Shown here one piece after another: positions 51,997 through 63,164 of a stretch of 64,000 nucleotides of DNA. The position numbers were made by a program, and so were the translations under genes. Below the pieces are notes generated by a model. That model worked only from the letters and a program-made list of their open reading frames with translations. It made no database searches and was not told where the DNA came from. The stretch covers positions 16,031 through 80,030 of the forward strand of contig JAUQPA010000001.1 of NCBI GenBank assembly GCA_030550615.1, read 5' to 3'. The stretch's first letter is position 1. Each line of letters begins with the position of its first letter. This stretch comes from Thermoproteota archaeon (GTDB lineage Archaea; Thermoproteota; Thermoprotei_A; Sulfolobales; Desulfurococcaceae).

Positions 51997-52460
51997 CTAC
52001 GTGCAAGTGATTCATCGAAAAGTATTTTCATTAATCCAAGTTTCTTAAACACCAAATTTACGTAGTCGTCGATAATTTGTCTAGACACCCCCATTTTTTC
52101 AGCACGCGTTAATACAATATTCTCAACAATAGAGTATTTTTGATACCTCTCGTTGAGTTCCTTCCACGGAATATTCGTCATGGCTTTTAAAACTTCGCCG
52201 TCAACAGGTAGAATATCTTTAACCATCATGAACGCAAGAATAGGGTACCCTACATACCCTCTGTAAATTGTTCCATTATCATTACTGTAGACCCTAAACA
52301 CTTGGTTTCCTTCGTTAATTACAACTACTTTGTATTCCTTATCCCCCATGCTTGATACCACGGAGGCTTCGATATCAGATAATATTGATATCCTTTCGTC
52401 TCCAACAGCTCCAATAGCTTCTAGAACTTTTATTCTAGGTGGTTTAGATAGAAGTTTCAT
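51993..52460 (-). CDS. Hypothetical protein
   Basis: 155 aa; convergent with the 51328-51996 gene, overlapping by 4 nt. Confidence 0.55.
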   Translation of the reverse strand: MKLLSKPPRIKVLEAIGAVGDERISILSDIEASVVSSMGDKEYKVVVINEGNQVFRVYSNDNGTIYRGYVGYPILAFMMVKDILPVDGEVLKAMTNIPWKELNERYQKYSIVENIVLTRAEKMGVSRQIIDDYVNLVFKKLGLMKILFDESLARS

Positions 52461-52617
52461 TCTCTATTAACACCTTTCTTTGTAAGTAATTGGAGCTCAA
52501 TAACCTGCTCCAATACATTTATTAAGTCAACTATGACTATATATTTTTACAAACCAGTGATCCCATTTAAACAAATAGAATTTTTATAAATAATATTAAA
52601 TATATATTATATTACAT

Positions 52618-53448
52618 GTGGTGAGTTCTATGGGAGAAGCTTCTTCAGTGAGGGAACTAAGTAGCGGTTTAATTATTGCAGGAGCCTACGCGGATAAAAT
52701 AAGGAGAACTCTCTTTGCTCAACTACGTGACTTAGTTAAGCAAGATAAAGAATTTGCTAGGGAAATTGCTCGTGCAACAGCGGAGTTAAACATAGTTCTA
52801 TACCGTATTCTAGTAGATGAACTTAAGTTAAGTAAAGGAGACGTGATTAGAGCTAGAATAAACTATTCCATCGACCTCAAGAACAAGAGGATCATATGGG
52901 ATTATAGATCACTTAAATTAGAAGTTTTTAGGAGAATACCGGATGAACAAGTATCGGAAACCGTGAATAATGTTGTAGCAAGCAAATTAGCTAAAATACT
53001 AGAGGAGTTTAAAATCGCACCTAAAATAGCTGAAGAAACAGTCAGATCATTCGAAGTAAGCGAAGAGAAATACGAAGAGAAACCCCCGCCTCAACTAGAG
53101 AAACCCCCGACACCACCTGCTCCAGCTACGCTAAGTGAAATTATTGGTTCAGTGGATTTAATCGGGGAAACTATTGAGGGAGGATTATTAGTCAAGTTCA
53201 CGAGTAGAGAGGGTTCATCGATCGGTATAGCAACAATATCTCCCAGTGGAGATGAACTAGTAATAGATGCTATTATAATACATGAAGGTGCATCTAGAAG
53301 ATACTTAGCTCGAACAAAGAGTAAAATAGACGCGTACAGGGATGATCCAGGCAGAATACTGCCCGAATTAGAGAAAGTATCGCCAACCGAGGTAACAAAG
53401 GAACAAGCTGAAAAACTAATTAGAGAAAAAATGCAGTCTCTGCTCTGA
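52618..53448 (+). CDS. DUF2258-like conserved crenarchaeal protein
   Basis: ELSSGLIIAGAYADKIRRTLFAQLRDLVK..., Pro-rich central linker, C-terminal domain. Confidence 0.65.
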   Translation: MVSSMGEASSVRELSSGLIIAGAYADKIRRTLFAQLRDLVKQDKEFAREIARATAELNIVLYRILVDELKLSKGDVIRARINYSIDLKNKRIIWDYRSLKLEVFRRIPDEQVSETVNNVVASKLAKILEEFKIAPKIAEETVRSFEVSEEKYEEKPPPQLEKPPTPPAPATLSEIIGSVDLIGETIEGGLLVKFTSREGSSIGIATISPSGDELVIDAIIIHEGASRRYLARTKSKIDAYRDDPGRILPELEKVSPTEVTKEQAEKLIREKMQSLL

Positions 53449-53531
53449 GGAAAATATACTATTTTTACATAATTAAGAAGCCCTCTCTTCTTTAAAGTGA
53501 AATTAATTGACATAATCTCATCGGGGTTTGA

Positions 53532-54527
53532 TTGCCAAAACTAGATCTCGGCGAAGCACCAGAAGGAATATTAGAGCTTAGTAACGAAGAAATAATCAGA
53601 GAATTTGAAGCAACTCTTCAAGCTGCAGGTGCATCCAAGGAAACAATTAAATCTTATATGTCTGCGATACGAGACTTCATGTCATTTATAGGTGAAAAGC
53701 CACTCCGCGAAGTAACATTAAAGGATGTAATAAACTGGAGAAACGAACGATTCACCAATGGATTCCCAGGGGCTAAAACAACTGATAAAAACAAGTGGCA
53801 GCTAACTCTACACTACTATACAATACTACTTAGAAGATTTTTCAAGTGGCTTGGTTTAAGAGTTAAAATACCTGGTGTTAAGAGAACTCCGGCAAGAATA
53901 GAGGCGCTTAGCGAGGAGGAAGTTGAAGCTCTGATGAAAATAGCGAGGAAACCCATGGATAAACTCATTCTCCAATTGATGTTAACTACCGGGCTACGTA
54001 GTAGGGAACTACTGGAGCTCAGAGTCGAAGACATTGATTTCAATAGAAGAGTTATCAGGGTTAGATCAGCTAAGTATGGAAAAGAAAGACTTGTAACAGC
54101 TCCCAGGGAAGTTTTTGAAATGATAGAAGCCTGGATAAGAGTAAATGACTTAAAGCCGAAGGACAAGATATTCAATATATCATATCCCGGATTATATAAG
54201 AAGCTGAAAAAACTCGCGATAAAAGCAGGCGTAGATCCCTCGAAGGTCAGACCACATGTTCTCAGGCACACATTTGCCACCATGGCTATTAGAAAAGGTC
54301 TTAGTTTACCAAGTCTACAGAGGTTGCTAGGACATAGCGATATAAGAACCACTCAAGTTTATCTTCATATAACTATTGATGATATCAAGCAAGAATACGA
54401 TGAGAAGATAGGAAGTGCTTTAAATAGAATTAAGCAATGCTATTCCTGCGGCAGAGGAGTTCCATTAGATGCTGTATTTTGCCCTTACTGTGGTGCACAA
54501 TTAATGACGGAGGAGGCAACCACGTAG
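53532..54527 (+). CDS. xerA: XerA-like tyrosine recombinase with C-terminal zinc ribbon
   Basis: TTGLRSRELLEL, HVLRHTFAT, LLGHSDIRTTQVYLHI; C-terminal CYSCGRGVPLDAVFCPYCGAQL. Confidence 0.9.
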   Translation: MPKLDLGEAPEGILELSNEEIIREFEATLQAAGASKETIKSYMSAIRDFMSFIGEKPLREVTLKDVINWRNERFTNGFPGAKTTDKNKWQLTLHYYTILLRRFFKWLGLRVKIPGVKRTPARIEALSEEEVEALMKIARKPMDKLILQLMLTTGLRSRELLELRVEDIDFNRRVIRVRSAKYGKERLVTAPREVFEMIEAWIRVNDLKPKDKIFNISYPGLYKKLKKLAIKAGVDPSKVRPHVLRHTFATMAIRKGLSLPSLQRLLGHSDIRTTQVYLHITIDDIKQEYDEKIGSALNRIKQCYSCGRGVPLDAVFCPYCGAQLMTEEATT

Positions 54528-54534
54528 ATCCAAA

Positions 54535-54993
54535 TTATTCGATAATTCTTGCAATAACAATTCTCGGTATGCTCCTGTACTGGGGGTTTCTACTCACATA
54601 TTCTCTAACCATGTTCTCTCCATCTTCAATTGGGAAGGCGTCCTCGTAGTCCCTGATGGCATTCAATATTTCCTCTTCGAAAACAATTATATAAAGCGGG
54701 TTAACCGGTATGCTCCATTTTTCACCAGAGTATTTGATTTCGAATAGCTTATCAAGAAAGCTCTGATCATTAGAGTAGCTCTCACTTATTACTGCTCTGT
54801 AGTACTGTGTTATGTAATGTGCAACAATATACGCGATTAATTTATTTCCCTTGTATACTTTAAGAGTAGCTAGCTCGCTGTGATCTTCCAGGACAACATG
54901 TGGACCCTGCTCAATTAGGTATCCCGAATCACTTAGTTTCTCAATGAACCTATCGAGGTTCTTGACTTTATCGAATTCAATGATTTGCGCCAA
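54535..54993 (-). CDS. Hypothetical protein
   Basis: 152 aa ORF filling the gap between xerA and the M28-like gene. Confidence 0.5.
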   Translation of the reverse strand: MAQIIEFDKVKNLDRFIEKLSDSGYLIEQGPHVVLEDHSELATLKVYKGNKLIAYIVAHYITQYYRAVISESYSNDQSFLDKLFEIKYSGEKWSIPVNPLYIIVFEEEILNAIRDYEDAFPIEDGENMVREYVSRNPQYRSIPRIVIARIIE

Positions 54994-55115
54994 CAGTTAT
55001 CACCTTAACCTACTCATTGAATAGCTAGTGAGCAATGTCTAATATACACTAATAATTCACAATATAATTAAACAATTATTGAAGCAATAGTTCATGCTTA
55101 AACGAGGAGAGCTTA

Positions 55116-56696
55116 TTGAGCATAGATGGAATTTTACCTGGAAGCTTAAAAGAAGCACAGATTGTTAAATACATGAAGAACGTGCTAGAGGATCTCTTAG
55201 ACCAAGTCTATGTTGTTAAAATACCAGTTTATGAATGGAGCTGGAATTGCCTGCTCGAAATTAACGGCACCGAGAAACCATGCATACTTTTACCATACAG
55301 TACGGAATTAGAGTTAATAATCAAACCCAGAGAAGTGCTAGTTGTCGAGAACACGAATTTCGTTGACAAGGCGAATATTGAAGATAAAGTTATTTTAGTA
55401 AAATACCCTAAAGATCCAATCGAGCTAAGATTCATTACCAATGTGATTAGTAAAAAGAACCCCAAGTTAATATTGCTGAATACAAATATGCCGGGATTAC
55501 TGAAAGCGGATGTTGTATTAAGCTCACTTGGATACACTTACGCACCCACATGTCCTCTGAAAACACCGGTGGTAAGTTTAGATGAAACATTAACTAAGGA
55601 ACTGATTACACGAGGAGGAGTAGTTAAAGCTGCATCTACAATTAGAGTTAATTATGGAAACATCATTGTAGGTTACCTCAACAGGGGAAGCGAATACAGT
55701 GTGCATGTGATTGCACACCACGATACTATTATAGGTGATTTCAGGTATTCCCCATCGTATTATTTACTTAAATTCATAGAGAGGATCAGTAATAAGGATC
55801 TTCCGGTGAATTTAACAATTATATCCTACACTGCTCGCGAGATAGGAGACGTGGAGTTCACCGAGTATCATTACTATTGGGGTGAAAGGTACTTGTTAAG
55901 AATCATGGAGAATAAGGGAGAGCTAGAGAGGACACTATACACTATCGCGATAGGTCCAATAAACATTAGTGGAGAATTGAAAGCAGTTTCCCACCCTGTT
56001 TTTCACAGGTATCTACATGATAAGAACGTGGTCATCGAGGATAACGCGTTTCTACTAGAATCCCATACATACATGGAGCACGGTATACCATCCATTACAT
56101 TTACAACCGAAACTTCACTGAGATACAGGAACTCGAATATTTCTTTCAACGCTGAGGAAACCCATGAAACTATAAAAAGAGCGATTGATCTAATGGAGAC
56201 ATTACTAAATAACATTAAGCCGAACGATATGTGGATCAAAGATGTCCACGAGCACGTTATCAACAAACTAGGAGAAACAGAGCTCGATGTGCGTGTAGAA
56301 GCAACTAGATTAATTGATTTAATGCATCAATTACCGGTTCCTGAAGGTGTGAAAGCCTTTACGAGAAGTGCTTATCGCACTTTTTACTATTACTGCCTAC
56401 AACCACTCGAACTATACGCTGAATCGGCGTTATTACCAAGCCTATCGAAGGTAAATTTGAAATCCCTAAGCAAAATAATCTCGGTGTGTAGAAGTTACTT
56501 GGTTATAGGCAATGAGAACGAGTATTTGGTTCTAGATGCATTACCACGTGAATTCATTGATCAATACATGAACTTGTTTCTCAAATATAATGTTAAAAAA
56601 TTAAGGAGCATTATAAATAATGAAATTATTAAAACTACTCGCAATAAGCTAGTGAGGTGTTGTAAAGATGTCGAAGAAAGCAATAGGGATCGATAA
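55116..56696 (+). CDS. M28-peptidase-like protein with degenerate metal-binding residues
   Basis: VIAHHDTIIGDFRYSPSYYLLKFIERI, ISYTAREIGD, SHTYMEHGIPSITFT are positioned like M28 motifs but altered. Confidence 0.55.
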   Translation: MSIDGILPGSLKEAQIVKYMKNVLEDLLDQVYVVKIPVYEWSWNCLLEINGTEKPCILLPYSTELELIIKPREVLVVENTNFVDKANIEDKVILVKYPKDPIELRFITNVISKKNPKLILLNTNMPGLLKADVVLSSLGYTYAPTCPLKTPVVSLDETLTKELITRGGVVKAASTIRVNYGNIIVGYLNRGSEYSVHVIAHHDTIIGDFRYSPSYYLLKFIERISNKDLPVNLTIISYTAREIGDVEFTEYHYYWGERYLLRIMENKGELERTLYTIAIGPINISGELKAVSHPVFHRYLHDKNVVIEDNAFLLESHTYMEHGIPSITFTTETSLRYRNSNISFNAEETHETIKRAIDLMETLLNNIKPNDMWIKDVHEHVINKLGETELDVRVEATRLIDLMHQLPVPEGVKAFTRSAYRTFYYYCLQPLELYAESALLPSLSKVNLKSLSKIISVCRSYLVIGNENEYLVLDALPREFIDQYMNLFLKYNVKKLRSIINNEIIKTTRNKLVRCCKDVEESNRDR

Positions 56697-58110
56697 GTAC
56701 GCTGATTTCGACGACTGGTATCAGGCTGTACTACGTGAAGCAGACATAGTTGATATAAGGTACCCTGTGAAAGGAATGATCGTGTGGCGGCCATATGGTC
56801 TTAAAGCTCTCAGACTTACGCAGAAGATTCTTATAGAACTACTCGAGAAAACTGGTCACCAGGAAGCATATTTCCCCTCGCTTATACCCGAGTCTATCTT
56901 TGCAAAGGAAAAGGATTTCCTCGAGGGGTTTGGAGGTGAAACCTTCGTCATAGAGGGAACTGGAACCAAGAGATTCAATGAGAAATTTTTCTTGAGGCCC
57001 ACTAGTGAAACAGTAATGTACTATATGTGGAGCATGTGGATCAAGGGTCGCAAAGATCTACCGTTAAAAATGTACCAGACAGTCAATGTTTTTAGATATG
57101 AAACTAAAATGACTCACCCAATACTCAGAGTTAGAGAAATAATGGGATTTATAGAAGCACACACAGCTCACGCTACTTACGAGGAATCCGAGTTTCAAAT
57201 TAGAGAAGCCGTGGGATTGTATAAGGAGTTCTTTGATAGACTTCAATTACCGTACTTCATTGTAAAAACCCCGCCTTGGGACACATTCGCCGGAGCTGAG
57301 TATAATTATGATTTCATAACTGTAATGCCTGACGGCAAAGCACTAGAACTTGGAAGTGTCATAAACCTTGGTCAAAGGTTTGCTAGAGCATTTGATATAA
57401 AATTCATGGATACTGATGGAAACGTCAAATATGTTTATCAAACATGCTATGGAGTAAGTGAAAGAGTTTTAGGTGCTGTTATAGGAGTGCATGGCGATGA
57501 AAAAGGATTATTTCTACCGCCCGAAATAGCGCCAATACAAGTAGTAGTAGTACCCATAGCAAAACCCGAGGAGAAAGAAATTTACGAGTACGCGAAGAAG
57601 GTAAAGGAGTACCTGGTTTCAAATGGTATTAGAGCACATGTTGACGATGATCCTGAGCATACACCGGGGTGGAAATACTACTTCTGGGAAATGAAAGGTG
57701 TTCCAACGCGACTAGAAATCGGCCCGAGAGAAACGGAGCTCAAGACAGTTACTATAGCTAGAAGAGACAACCACCCCAAAATCACCGTGAAATTAGAAGA
57801 ATTAATAAACGCGTTGAATGAAGCATGGCGCGGCATAAACATAAGCCTCAAGCAAAAAGCCCTAGAACACATGAAGAAACTAACAATTATAGCAACTGAT
57901 TGTTCACCACCAGTGGAAAAAACTAAGGGATTAATAATAGCGCCCTGGGATGGTAGCAGGGATAACGCTGAATTACTGGAGAAAACCTTTAATAAAGGAG
58001 TACTGGGCGAAATAGTAGAATCACCAATTGATCTACCCAACGTAACTAACTACACGACTTGTAGTGGTGAAAAAGCAAGTAAATGGGCTCTTCTAGGGGT
58101 AACGTACTAA
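56668..58110 (+). CDS. proS: Prolyl-tRNA synthetase
   Basis: LRPTSETVMYYMW, RYETKMTHPILRVREIMGFIEAHTAHATYEE, class II motifs. Confidence 0.95.
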   Translation: MSKKAIGIDKYADFDDWYQAVLREADIVDIRYPVKGMIVWRPYGLKALRLTQKILIELLEKTGHQEAYFPSLIPESIFAKEKDFLEGFGGETFVIEGTGTKRFNEKFFLRPTSETVMYYMWSMWIKGRKDLPLKMYQTVNVFRYETKMTHPILRVREIMGFIEAHTAHATYEESEFQIREAVGLYKEFFDRLQLPYFIVKTPPWDTFAGAEYNYDFITVMPDGKALELGSVINLGQRFARAFDIKFMDTDGNVKYVYQTCYGVSERVLGAVIGVHGDEKGLFLPPEIAPIQVVVVPIAKPEEKEIYEYAKKVKEYLVSNGIRAHVDDDPEHTPGWKYYFWEMKGVPTRLEIGPRETELKTVTIARRDNHPKITVKLEELINALNEAWRGINISLKQKALEHMKKLTIIATDCSPPVEKTKGLIIAPWDGSRDNAELLEKTFNKGVLGEIVESPIDLPNVTNYTTCSGEKASKWALLGVTY

Positions 58111-58216
58111 GATTTTTGGGGAACTTAGACGAGAGTTCTAATGGATTTGGTAAGAGATTTAAGGGGTGTTCCTGCTTATTTAAATCAAGCCTATGAAAAG
58201 GTTTTGGTTGATAGAA

Positions 58217-58468
58217 ATGAGTGAATACCTCAAACAACTAAAAATACAAATAGCTGGAAAAGTCCAAGGCGTAAGATTTCAAGATATTTCACCACTCGAA
58301 ATAACTGTTTTCAAAGAAGGATACCCAGAAATACGTGTTAAAGACGAAAAAGACTATGTTACAGTAAAATATGGAGAACAAGTAATTAAGTACGATAAGT
58401 GGTATACTAAACCAGAGCATTTAGCGGAAATGATAAGAGTTTACTACGTAAAAGAGCCTTCAAAGTAA
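58217..58468 (+). CDS. Conserved hypothetical small protein
   Basis: About 83 aa (ATG at 58217), short gap after proS. Confidence 0.5.
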   Translation: MSEYLKQLKIQIAGKVQGVRFQDISPLEITVFKEGYPEIRVKDEKDYVTVKYGEQVIKYDKWYTKPEHLAEMIRVYYVKEPSK

Positions 58469-58480
58469 AATTTCAGAATC

Positions 58481-59176
58481 CTATACTTTTTTAGAAAGCG
58501 AAATCTTTTCTAATTCAAAGTAGCCTTCATATTCGGAAATAATTATTTTTCTACCTGAAACTATTAATCGGTATTTGAATAAAGGTGCATTAATTACATA
58601 TGTTTCGGCTTCGCCGCCTTCAAACGATAGGTTGAATCCATATTTCTTGGATAATCTTATGAGATACTCGAGATCTTTCCATGTAAAAACCCTGCCTAGT
58701 AGATCATGAGGAATGCCCATTGAGGTAATTGAAATCAACATGAATTCAATGTTTTTCCCTAGTATTCTAGCCATGTATTCTTCTTCGTTTACTCCCCAAT
58801 TGGGAGCATATAATTCAATTCCGACTTCCTCCGATACCTTGCTGAATGCTTTATATTGGAAAACGCTTTTCACAGCTCCTGTTACAAGCATGTCTATTCC
58901 ATACTTTCTTTTAACACGACTAAGTAAAATATACAATGCCCGTGTTTCCTCGCTGGGGTTAATTAAACCTATTGTTTCAAGGGGTAGAGATAACGCCTGT
59001 GCTTGAGCTATAAGTCCATTAAAGTTCGGCTGATGATACAACATTGAATACTTGTACAGTGGTATAATAGATACCAATGCTTTAACTTGAATACCCCTCT
59101 CTATTGCTTCATGTAGTGCAAACACGGAATCCTTGCCACCTGTGAATAAAACAGCTGCTGTAGGCAATGTAATCAC
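58481..59176 (-). CDS. Diphthine--ammonia ligase-like (DPH6/MJ0570 family) ATP pyrophosphatase
   Basis: ALFTGGKDSVFALHEA PP-loop motif; GGEAETYVINAPLF. Confidence 0.85.
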   Translation of the reverse strand: MITLPTAAVLFTGGKDSVFALHEAIERGIQVKALVSIIPLYKYSMLYHQPNFNGLIAQAQALSLPLETIGLINPSEETRALYILLSRVKRKYGIDMLVTGAVKSVFQYKAFSKVSEEVGIELYAPNWGVNEEEYMARILGKNIEFMLISITSMGIPHDLLGRVFTWKDLEYLIRLSKKYGFNLSFEGGEAETYVINAPLFKYRLIVSGRKIIISEYEGYFELEKISLSKKV

Positions 59177-59222
59177 TCCTTCACATTAAAAGCTATGTGT
59201 TGATTATTTAATTAAGGGAATT

Positions 59223-59927
59223 ATGAGGATTATCATCGTATCAAATGATAAAGCGAAGAAACCTGATTTACAAGCTAAGCACTCGTTTTCAGTATACATT
59301 GAGAGATCAAATGAGACGTATCTCTTTGATCTAGGGGTTGATCCCGGCGTTTTAGAGCATAATGTAAACGTACTCGATATAGGCGTTGATATCGTAGACT
59401 ACGTTATCGTATCTCACGAGCATTTACCTCATTATGGTGGATATAAATATTTATCTAGCGAGGCACCATATACTACTGTCTATATTCCGTTTTCTTCATC
59501 AGAATCCCTTGGAAGAGTTTTCAAAACACATGGACTTAAACCAGTAGAAGTCACGAAGTGGACTAAGCTGAGTGAAGGAGTATACATCACGAAACCTTAC
59601 TATGGTCCCCCCTACGAACACTTCCTATTGTTCGAACTCGGCGATCATTTGATTGTTTTAACAGGGTGTCTTCACCCCGGGGTAGCGGTTCTCAAGGATA
59701 TTTCAAATACCATGGGTAAAAAGATAAAAGGGGTTATTGGAGGATTCCACCTGAAGAATGCGCCGGAGAGAATTGTTGAAGCCGCGGTTGATCAACTCGT
59801 GGAGAACGTAAAACCCGAATTTATATCTCCACTACACTGTGCTGGTGAATTATTTACTAGGAAGTTAAAGGAGAGAAGAGAAATAGATATCGTTGAATTA
59901 CAAGCAGGAGACGAATTAAGTATCTAA
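59223..59927 (+). CDS. Metallo-beta-lactamase-fold hydrolase (MptG-related/beta-RFAP-like annotation)
   Basis: VSHEHLPHYGGYKYL, LTGCLHPGV, GGFHL. Confidence 0.8.
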   Translation: MRIIIVSNDKAKKPDLQAKHSFSVYIERSNETYLFDLGVDPGVLEHNVNVLDIGVDIVDYVIVSHEHLPHYGGYKYLSSEAPYTTVYIPFSSSESLGRVFKTHGLKPVEVTKWTKLSEGVYITKPYYGPPYEHFLLFELGDHLIVLTGCLHPGVAVLKDISNTMGKKIKGVIGGFHLKNAPERIVEAAVDQLVENVKPEFISPLHCAGELFTRKLKERREIDIVELQAGDELSI

Positions 59928-59941
59928 GGTATCTTCTAACT

Positions 59942-61372
59942 CTATTCAGTTCTCTGTACCGGTAGCGAAACTCTGTATTTGGGATGGTATTTTCTAATTT
60001 GCTCTGGTTTTACTTTCTTAAGTTCATCTTCTGGGAGAACAGCTAGGATTTCCCATGCTTTATCCAGCGTCTCCTCGACTGTTCTTCTCTCGTATTCACC
60101 TTGATTTATGAATTCTCTCTCGAATTTATCAGCGAACTCGAGGTACCTTCTATCTCTTGGGGTAAGTGATTCCGTGCCCACTATGACACTAAGTTCGCGT
60201 AGCCTTACCCCCTCCGCGTATGAGCTTATTAATTGCATGAACACGTTGTGATGATCTTCCCTTGTTTTACCAGGGCCAATGCCATCTTTCATAAGTCTAG
60301 ATAAACTCATCAGTGGATCGAAGGGTGGATAAATACCCTTAAGCCACATTGTTCTCGAGAACACCAATTGACCCTCCGTTATATAGCCCGTTAGATCTGG
60401 AATAGGATGCGTAATATCATCGTCAGGCATTGTGAGAATAGGCATTTGAGTAATACTTCCTTTTCTACCTGCAACTCTACCCGCTCTTTCATATATAGTA
60501 GCTAGGTCGGTGTACATGTATCCAGGGTAACCTCTTCTCCCGGGAACCTCCTCCCTTGCAGCACTTAACTCCCGCAGTGCTTCGCAATAGAAAGTCATAT
60601 CGGTCATTACTACTAATACATGCATATCGTAATTCCAGGCTAAGTGCTCTGCAATAGTAAGTGCTACACGCGGGGTCACTATTCTCTCAATAATAGGTGC
60701 AGAAGCAGTATTTATGATTGCTACAACGTGTTCTAAACCACTTGTTTTACGGAAATTCTCGATGAAGAACATTGCGTCATCGTATGGTACTCCGATTGCA
60801 GCGAAAACTACTGCGAATTTTTCTTCTTTACCACGAACTCTTGCCTGCCTAACTACTTGTGCTGCAACTCTATTGTGCGGCAACCCTGATCCACTGAAAA
60901 TAGGTAGCTTCTGACCTCTCACAATACTAAATAATCCATCAATTGCGGATATCCCGGTTTCTATGAACTCTGTTGGTGGCAGCCTGGAGGCTGGGTTTAA
61001 AGGTGCTCCATTTATATCCAAATACTCCTCGGGTATTATTTCAGGGCCATTATCAATGGGTTTACCAAGTCCATTAAATATTCTTCCAAGCATATCGATG
61101 CTAACTGGTATTTTCAGGGTTTCACCTCTGTATTTAACCTTTGATTTCTTTAAATCAACTTCCGATACTCCACCAAATACCTGTATGACCGTTATTGATT
61201 TACCGGCGTCAATGACTTGCCCTAGTTTTACTTCGCCATTTGATAACTCTACTTCAACTATTTCCCCGTATTTAACTCCCGGAACGCTTTCAACGAAGAG
61301 TAAGCTACCTTGTGCTTTAATCAATTTTTGTGTTTCACGTACGAGAAGATTGGACACGTGACTCCACCTCAT
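59942..61372 (-). CDS. atpB: A-type ATP synthase subunit B
   Basis: 476 aa; [20 protein letters not shown]-like segment, [33 protein letters not shown]. Confidence 0.95.
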   Translation of the reverse strand: MRWSHVSNLLVRETQKLIKAQGSLLFVESVPGVKYGEIVEVELSNGEVKLGQVIDAGKSITVIQVFGGVSEVDLKKSKVKYRGETLKIPVSIDMLGRIFNGLGKPIDNGPEIIPEEYLDINGAPLNPASRLPPTEFIETGISAIDGLFSIVRGQKLPIFSGSGLPHNRVAAQVVRQARVRGKEEKFAVVFAAIGVPYDDAMFFIENFRKTSGLEHVVAIINTASAPIIERIVTPRVALTIAEHLAWNYDMHVLVVMTDMTFYCEALRELSAAREEVPGRRGYPGYMYTDLATIYERAGRVAGRKGSITQMPILTMPDDDITHPIPDLTGYITEGQLVFSRTMWLKGIYPPFDPLMSLSRLMKDGIGPGKTREDHHNVFMQLISSYAEGVRLRELSVIVGTESLTPRDRRYLEFADKFEREFINQGEYERRTVEETLDKAWEILAVLPEDELKKVKPEQIRKYHPKYRVSLPVQRTE

Positions 61373-63134
61373 TAGTTATTTCATTGAATTCATCTATTAT
61401 GGATTTATACAGGTCGTTGAAAAACGTAATTAGCTGATCTTGAGGGGTTGAAAACGGAATATTTTTCATTCTGGCAATTTTCTCTCTTACGCGCATTTCA
61501 CGTACCTTCTCGAATGGAACACCTATTTTTATTGCTTCCTGTGCTTTTTCATAAAATAATTTAATAGCCTTAGCCATGAGAGCCGTTTTCAACGGTGGTG
61601 AATAAGCATCTTCGAGGCTTAAAGCATCTTGCTGCAGGAAATCTTCTCTTATCATGCGGGCGACTTCTAATATTAATCGATCTTCTACGGGCAAAGCATC
61701 TGCACCAACGAGACGTACAAGTTCTTCCAGTTCAGCTTCTCGTTGAAGTATTTTCATGAACAATTCTCTTAGCGTGGGATACTCGGGTTCTATGTTGATC
61801 CACCATTTAGAAACGTCCTCGGTATACAAACTATAACTAGTAAGCCAGTTTATTGCCGGGTAGTGTCTTCTGTAAGCTAGTGAAACATCTAAAGCATATA
61901 ATGCTCTAACTACTCTGAGTGTCGACTGTGTAACTGGCTCGCTGAAATCAGCTCCTGGCGGGGACACAGCTCCAATGATAGTTAAACTACCTACTCTTTC
62001 AGGGCTACCCATTGCTTTGACTAATCCGCTTCTCTCGTAAAAGGACGCTAGTCTAGATCCAAGGTACGCGGGGAACCCTTCCTCCCCAGGCAACTCTTCG
62101 AGCCTTCCGCTGATCTCCCTCATTGCTTCCGCCCATCTACTTGTTGAATCAGCTACTAAAAGCACATTATAACCCATATCTCTGAAGTATTCTCCTATTG
62201 TAACTCCCAAGAACACGCTTGCTTCACGTGCAGCAACTGGCATATTACTCGTGTTCGCTATGAAAACGCTTCTCTCCATTAATGGTCTACCTGTCTTTGG
62301 ATCTATGAGTTTTCTAAAACTATGTAGTGCATCAGCCATTTCGTTTCCACGTTCTCCGCATCCAACGTATATTGTTATGTCGGCGTGGCTCCATTTGGTA
62401 AACGTCTGCAGGGAAACTGTTTTCCCAGTTCCGAAACCTCCGGGAATAGCTGCTTTCCCTCCCATGCCCAGTGGAAATAGGAAATCAACAACTCTAGTTC
62501 CTACGACCAAGGGTTGTTTAATCTCTAATTTCTCAACATATGGTCTAGGTTTACGTACAGGCCATTTCTGAAGCATCGATATGTCTTTACCATTTATTCT
62601 CATTACTGGTTCTTCTATCGAGTATTTACCCTCGCTGGCAACCCATTCCAGTGTTCCATGTACACCGTGAGGTACCATAATATAGTGTTTCACGGCCTCT
62701 GTCTCCTGGACATAACCTACTATATCCCCACTTGAAACCTTTACGCCTGGTTTAACTACAGGTGTAAAATACCATTTACTATCACGTGGTAAAGAAGGCT
62801 GCTTAACACCTCTTCTAATGAGAAAACCTACTACTTCCTCGAGCTTTGTAAGCGGTCTTTGAATACCATCAAATATTGAACCTATTAAACCAGGACCGAG
62901 TTCAGCTGATAGTGGATTTCCAGTAGCGTAAACAGGTTCCCCAACCTGTATTCCAGTTGTATCCTCGTATACTTGAATTATGGCTTTTTCTCCCTCAACA
63001 CCTATAACTTCTCCTATCAACCTATCGTGCCCTACTTCAACAACCTCGTAGACGCTTACACCATGCATACCTTCAGCTATTATCACTGGTCCTGAAACCC
63101 GGTGTATTTTACCTTTAAGCATTATTATTACCAC
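61335..63134 (-). CDS. atpA: A-type ATP synthase subunit A (no intein)
   Basis: 599 aa; [35 protein letters not shown]. Confidence 0.96.
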   Translation of the reverse strand: MVIIMLKGKIHRVSGPVIIAEGMHGVSVYEVVEVGHDRLIGEVIGVEGEKAIIQVYEDTTGIQVGEPVYATGNPLSAELGPGLIGSIFDGIQRPLTKLEEVVGFLIRRGVKQPSLPRDSKWYFTPVVKPGVKVSSGDIVGYVQETEAVKHYIMVPHGVHGTLEWVASEGKYSIEEPVMRINGKDISMLQKWPVRKPRPYVEKLEIKQPLVVGTRVVDFLFPLGMGGKAAIPGGFGTGKTVSLQTFTKWSHADITIYVGCGERGNEMADALHSFRKLIDPKTGRPLMERSVFIANTSNMPVAAREASVFLGVTIGEYFRDMGYNVLLVADSTSRWAEAMREISGRLEELPGEEGFPAYLGSRLASFYERSGLVKAMGSPERVGSLTIIGAVSPPGADFSEPVTQSTLRVVRALYALDVSLAYRRHYPAINWLTSYSLYTEDVSKWWINIEPEYPTLRELFMKILQREAELEELVRLVGADALPVEDRLILEVARMIREDFLQQDALSLEDAYSPPLKTALMAKAIKLFYEKAQEAIKIGVPFEKVREMRVREKIARMKNIPFSTPQDQLITFFNDLYKSIIDEFNEITNEVESRVQSSRT

Positions 63135-63164
63135 CTAGTTAGATATTGCAATTTTGAAAATAAA

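Noticed and set aside
53449-53531. dif-like site next to xerA
   Set aside because: No convincing ~28-bp palindromic dif sequence could be recognised by eye in the adjacent intergenic region.
58217-58468. Acylphosphatase-like start (IQIAGKVQGVRF)
   Set aside because: Only the short GKVQGVRF string resembles acylphosphatase; the rest lacks the expected motifs, so it is left as hypothetical.
61335-63134. Intein in A-type ATPase subunit A
   Set aside because: Length 599 aa and an uninterrupted P-loop GGFGTGKTV; no insertion present.
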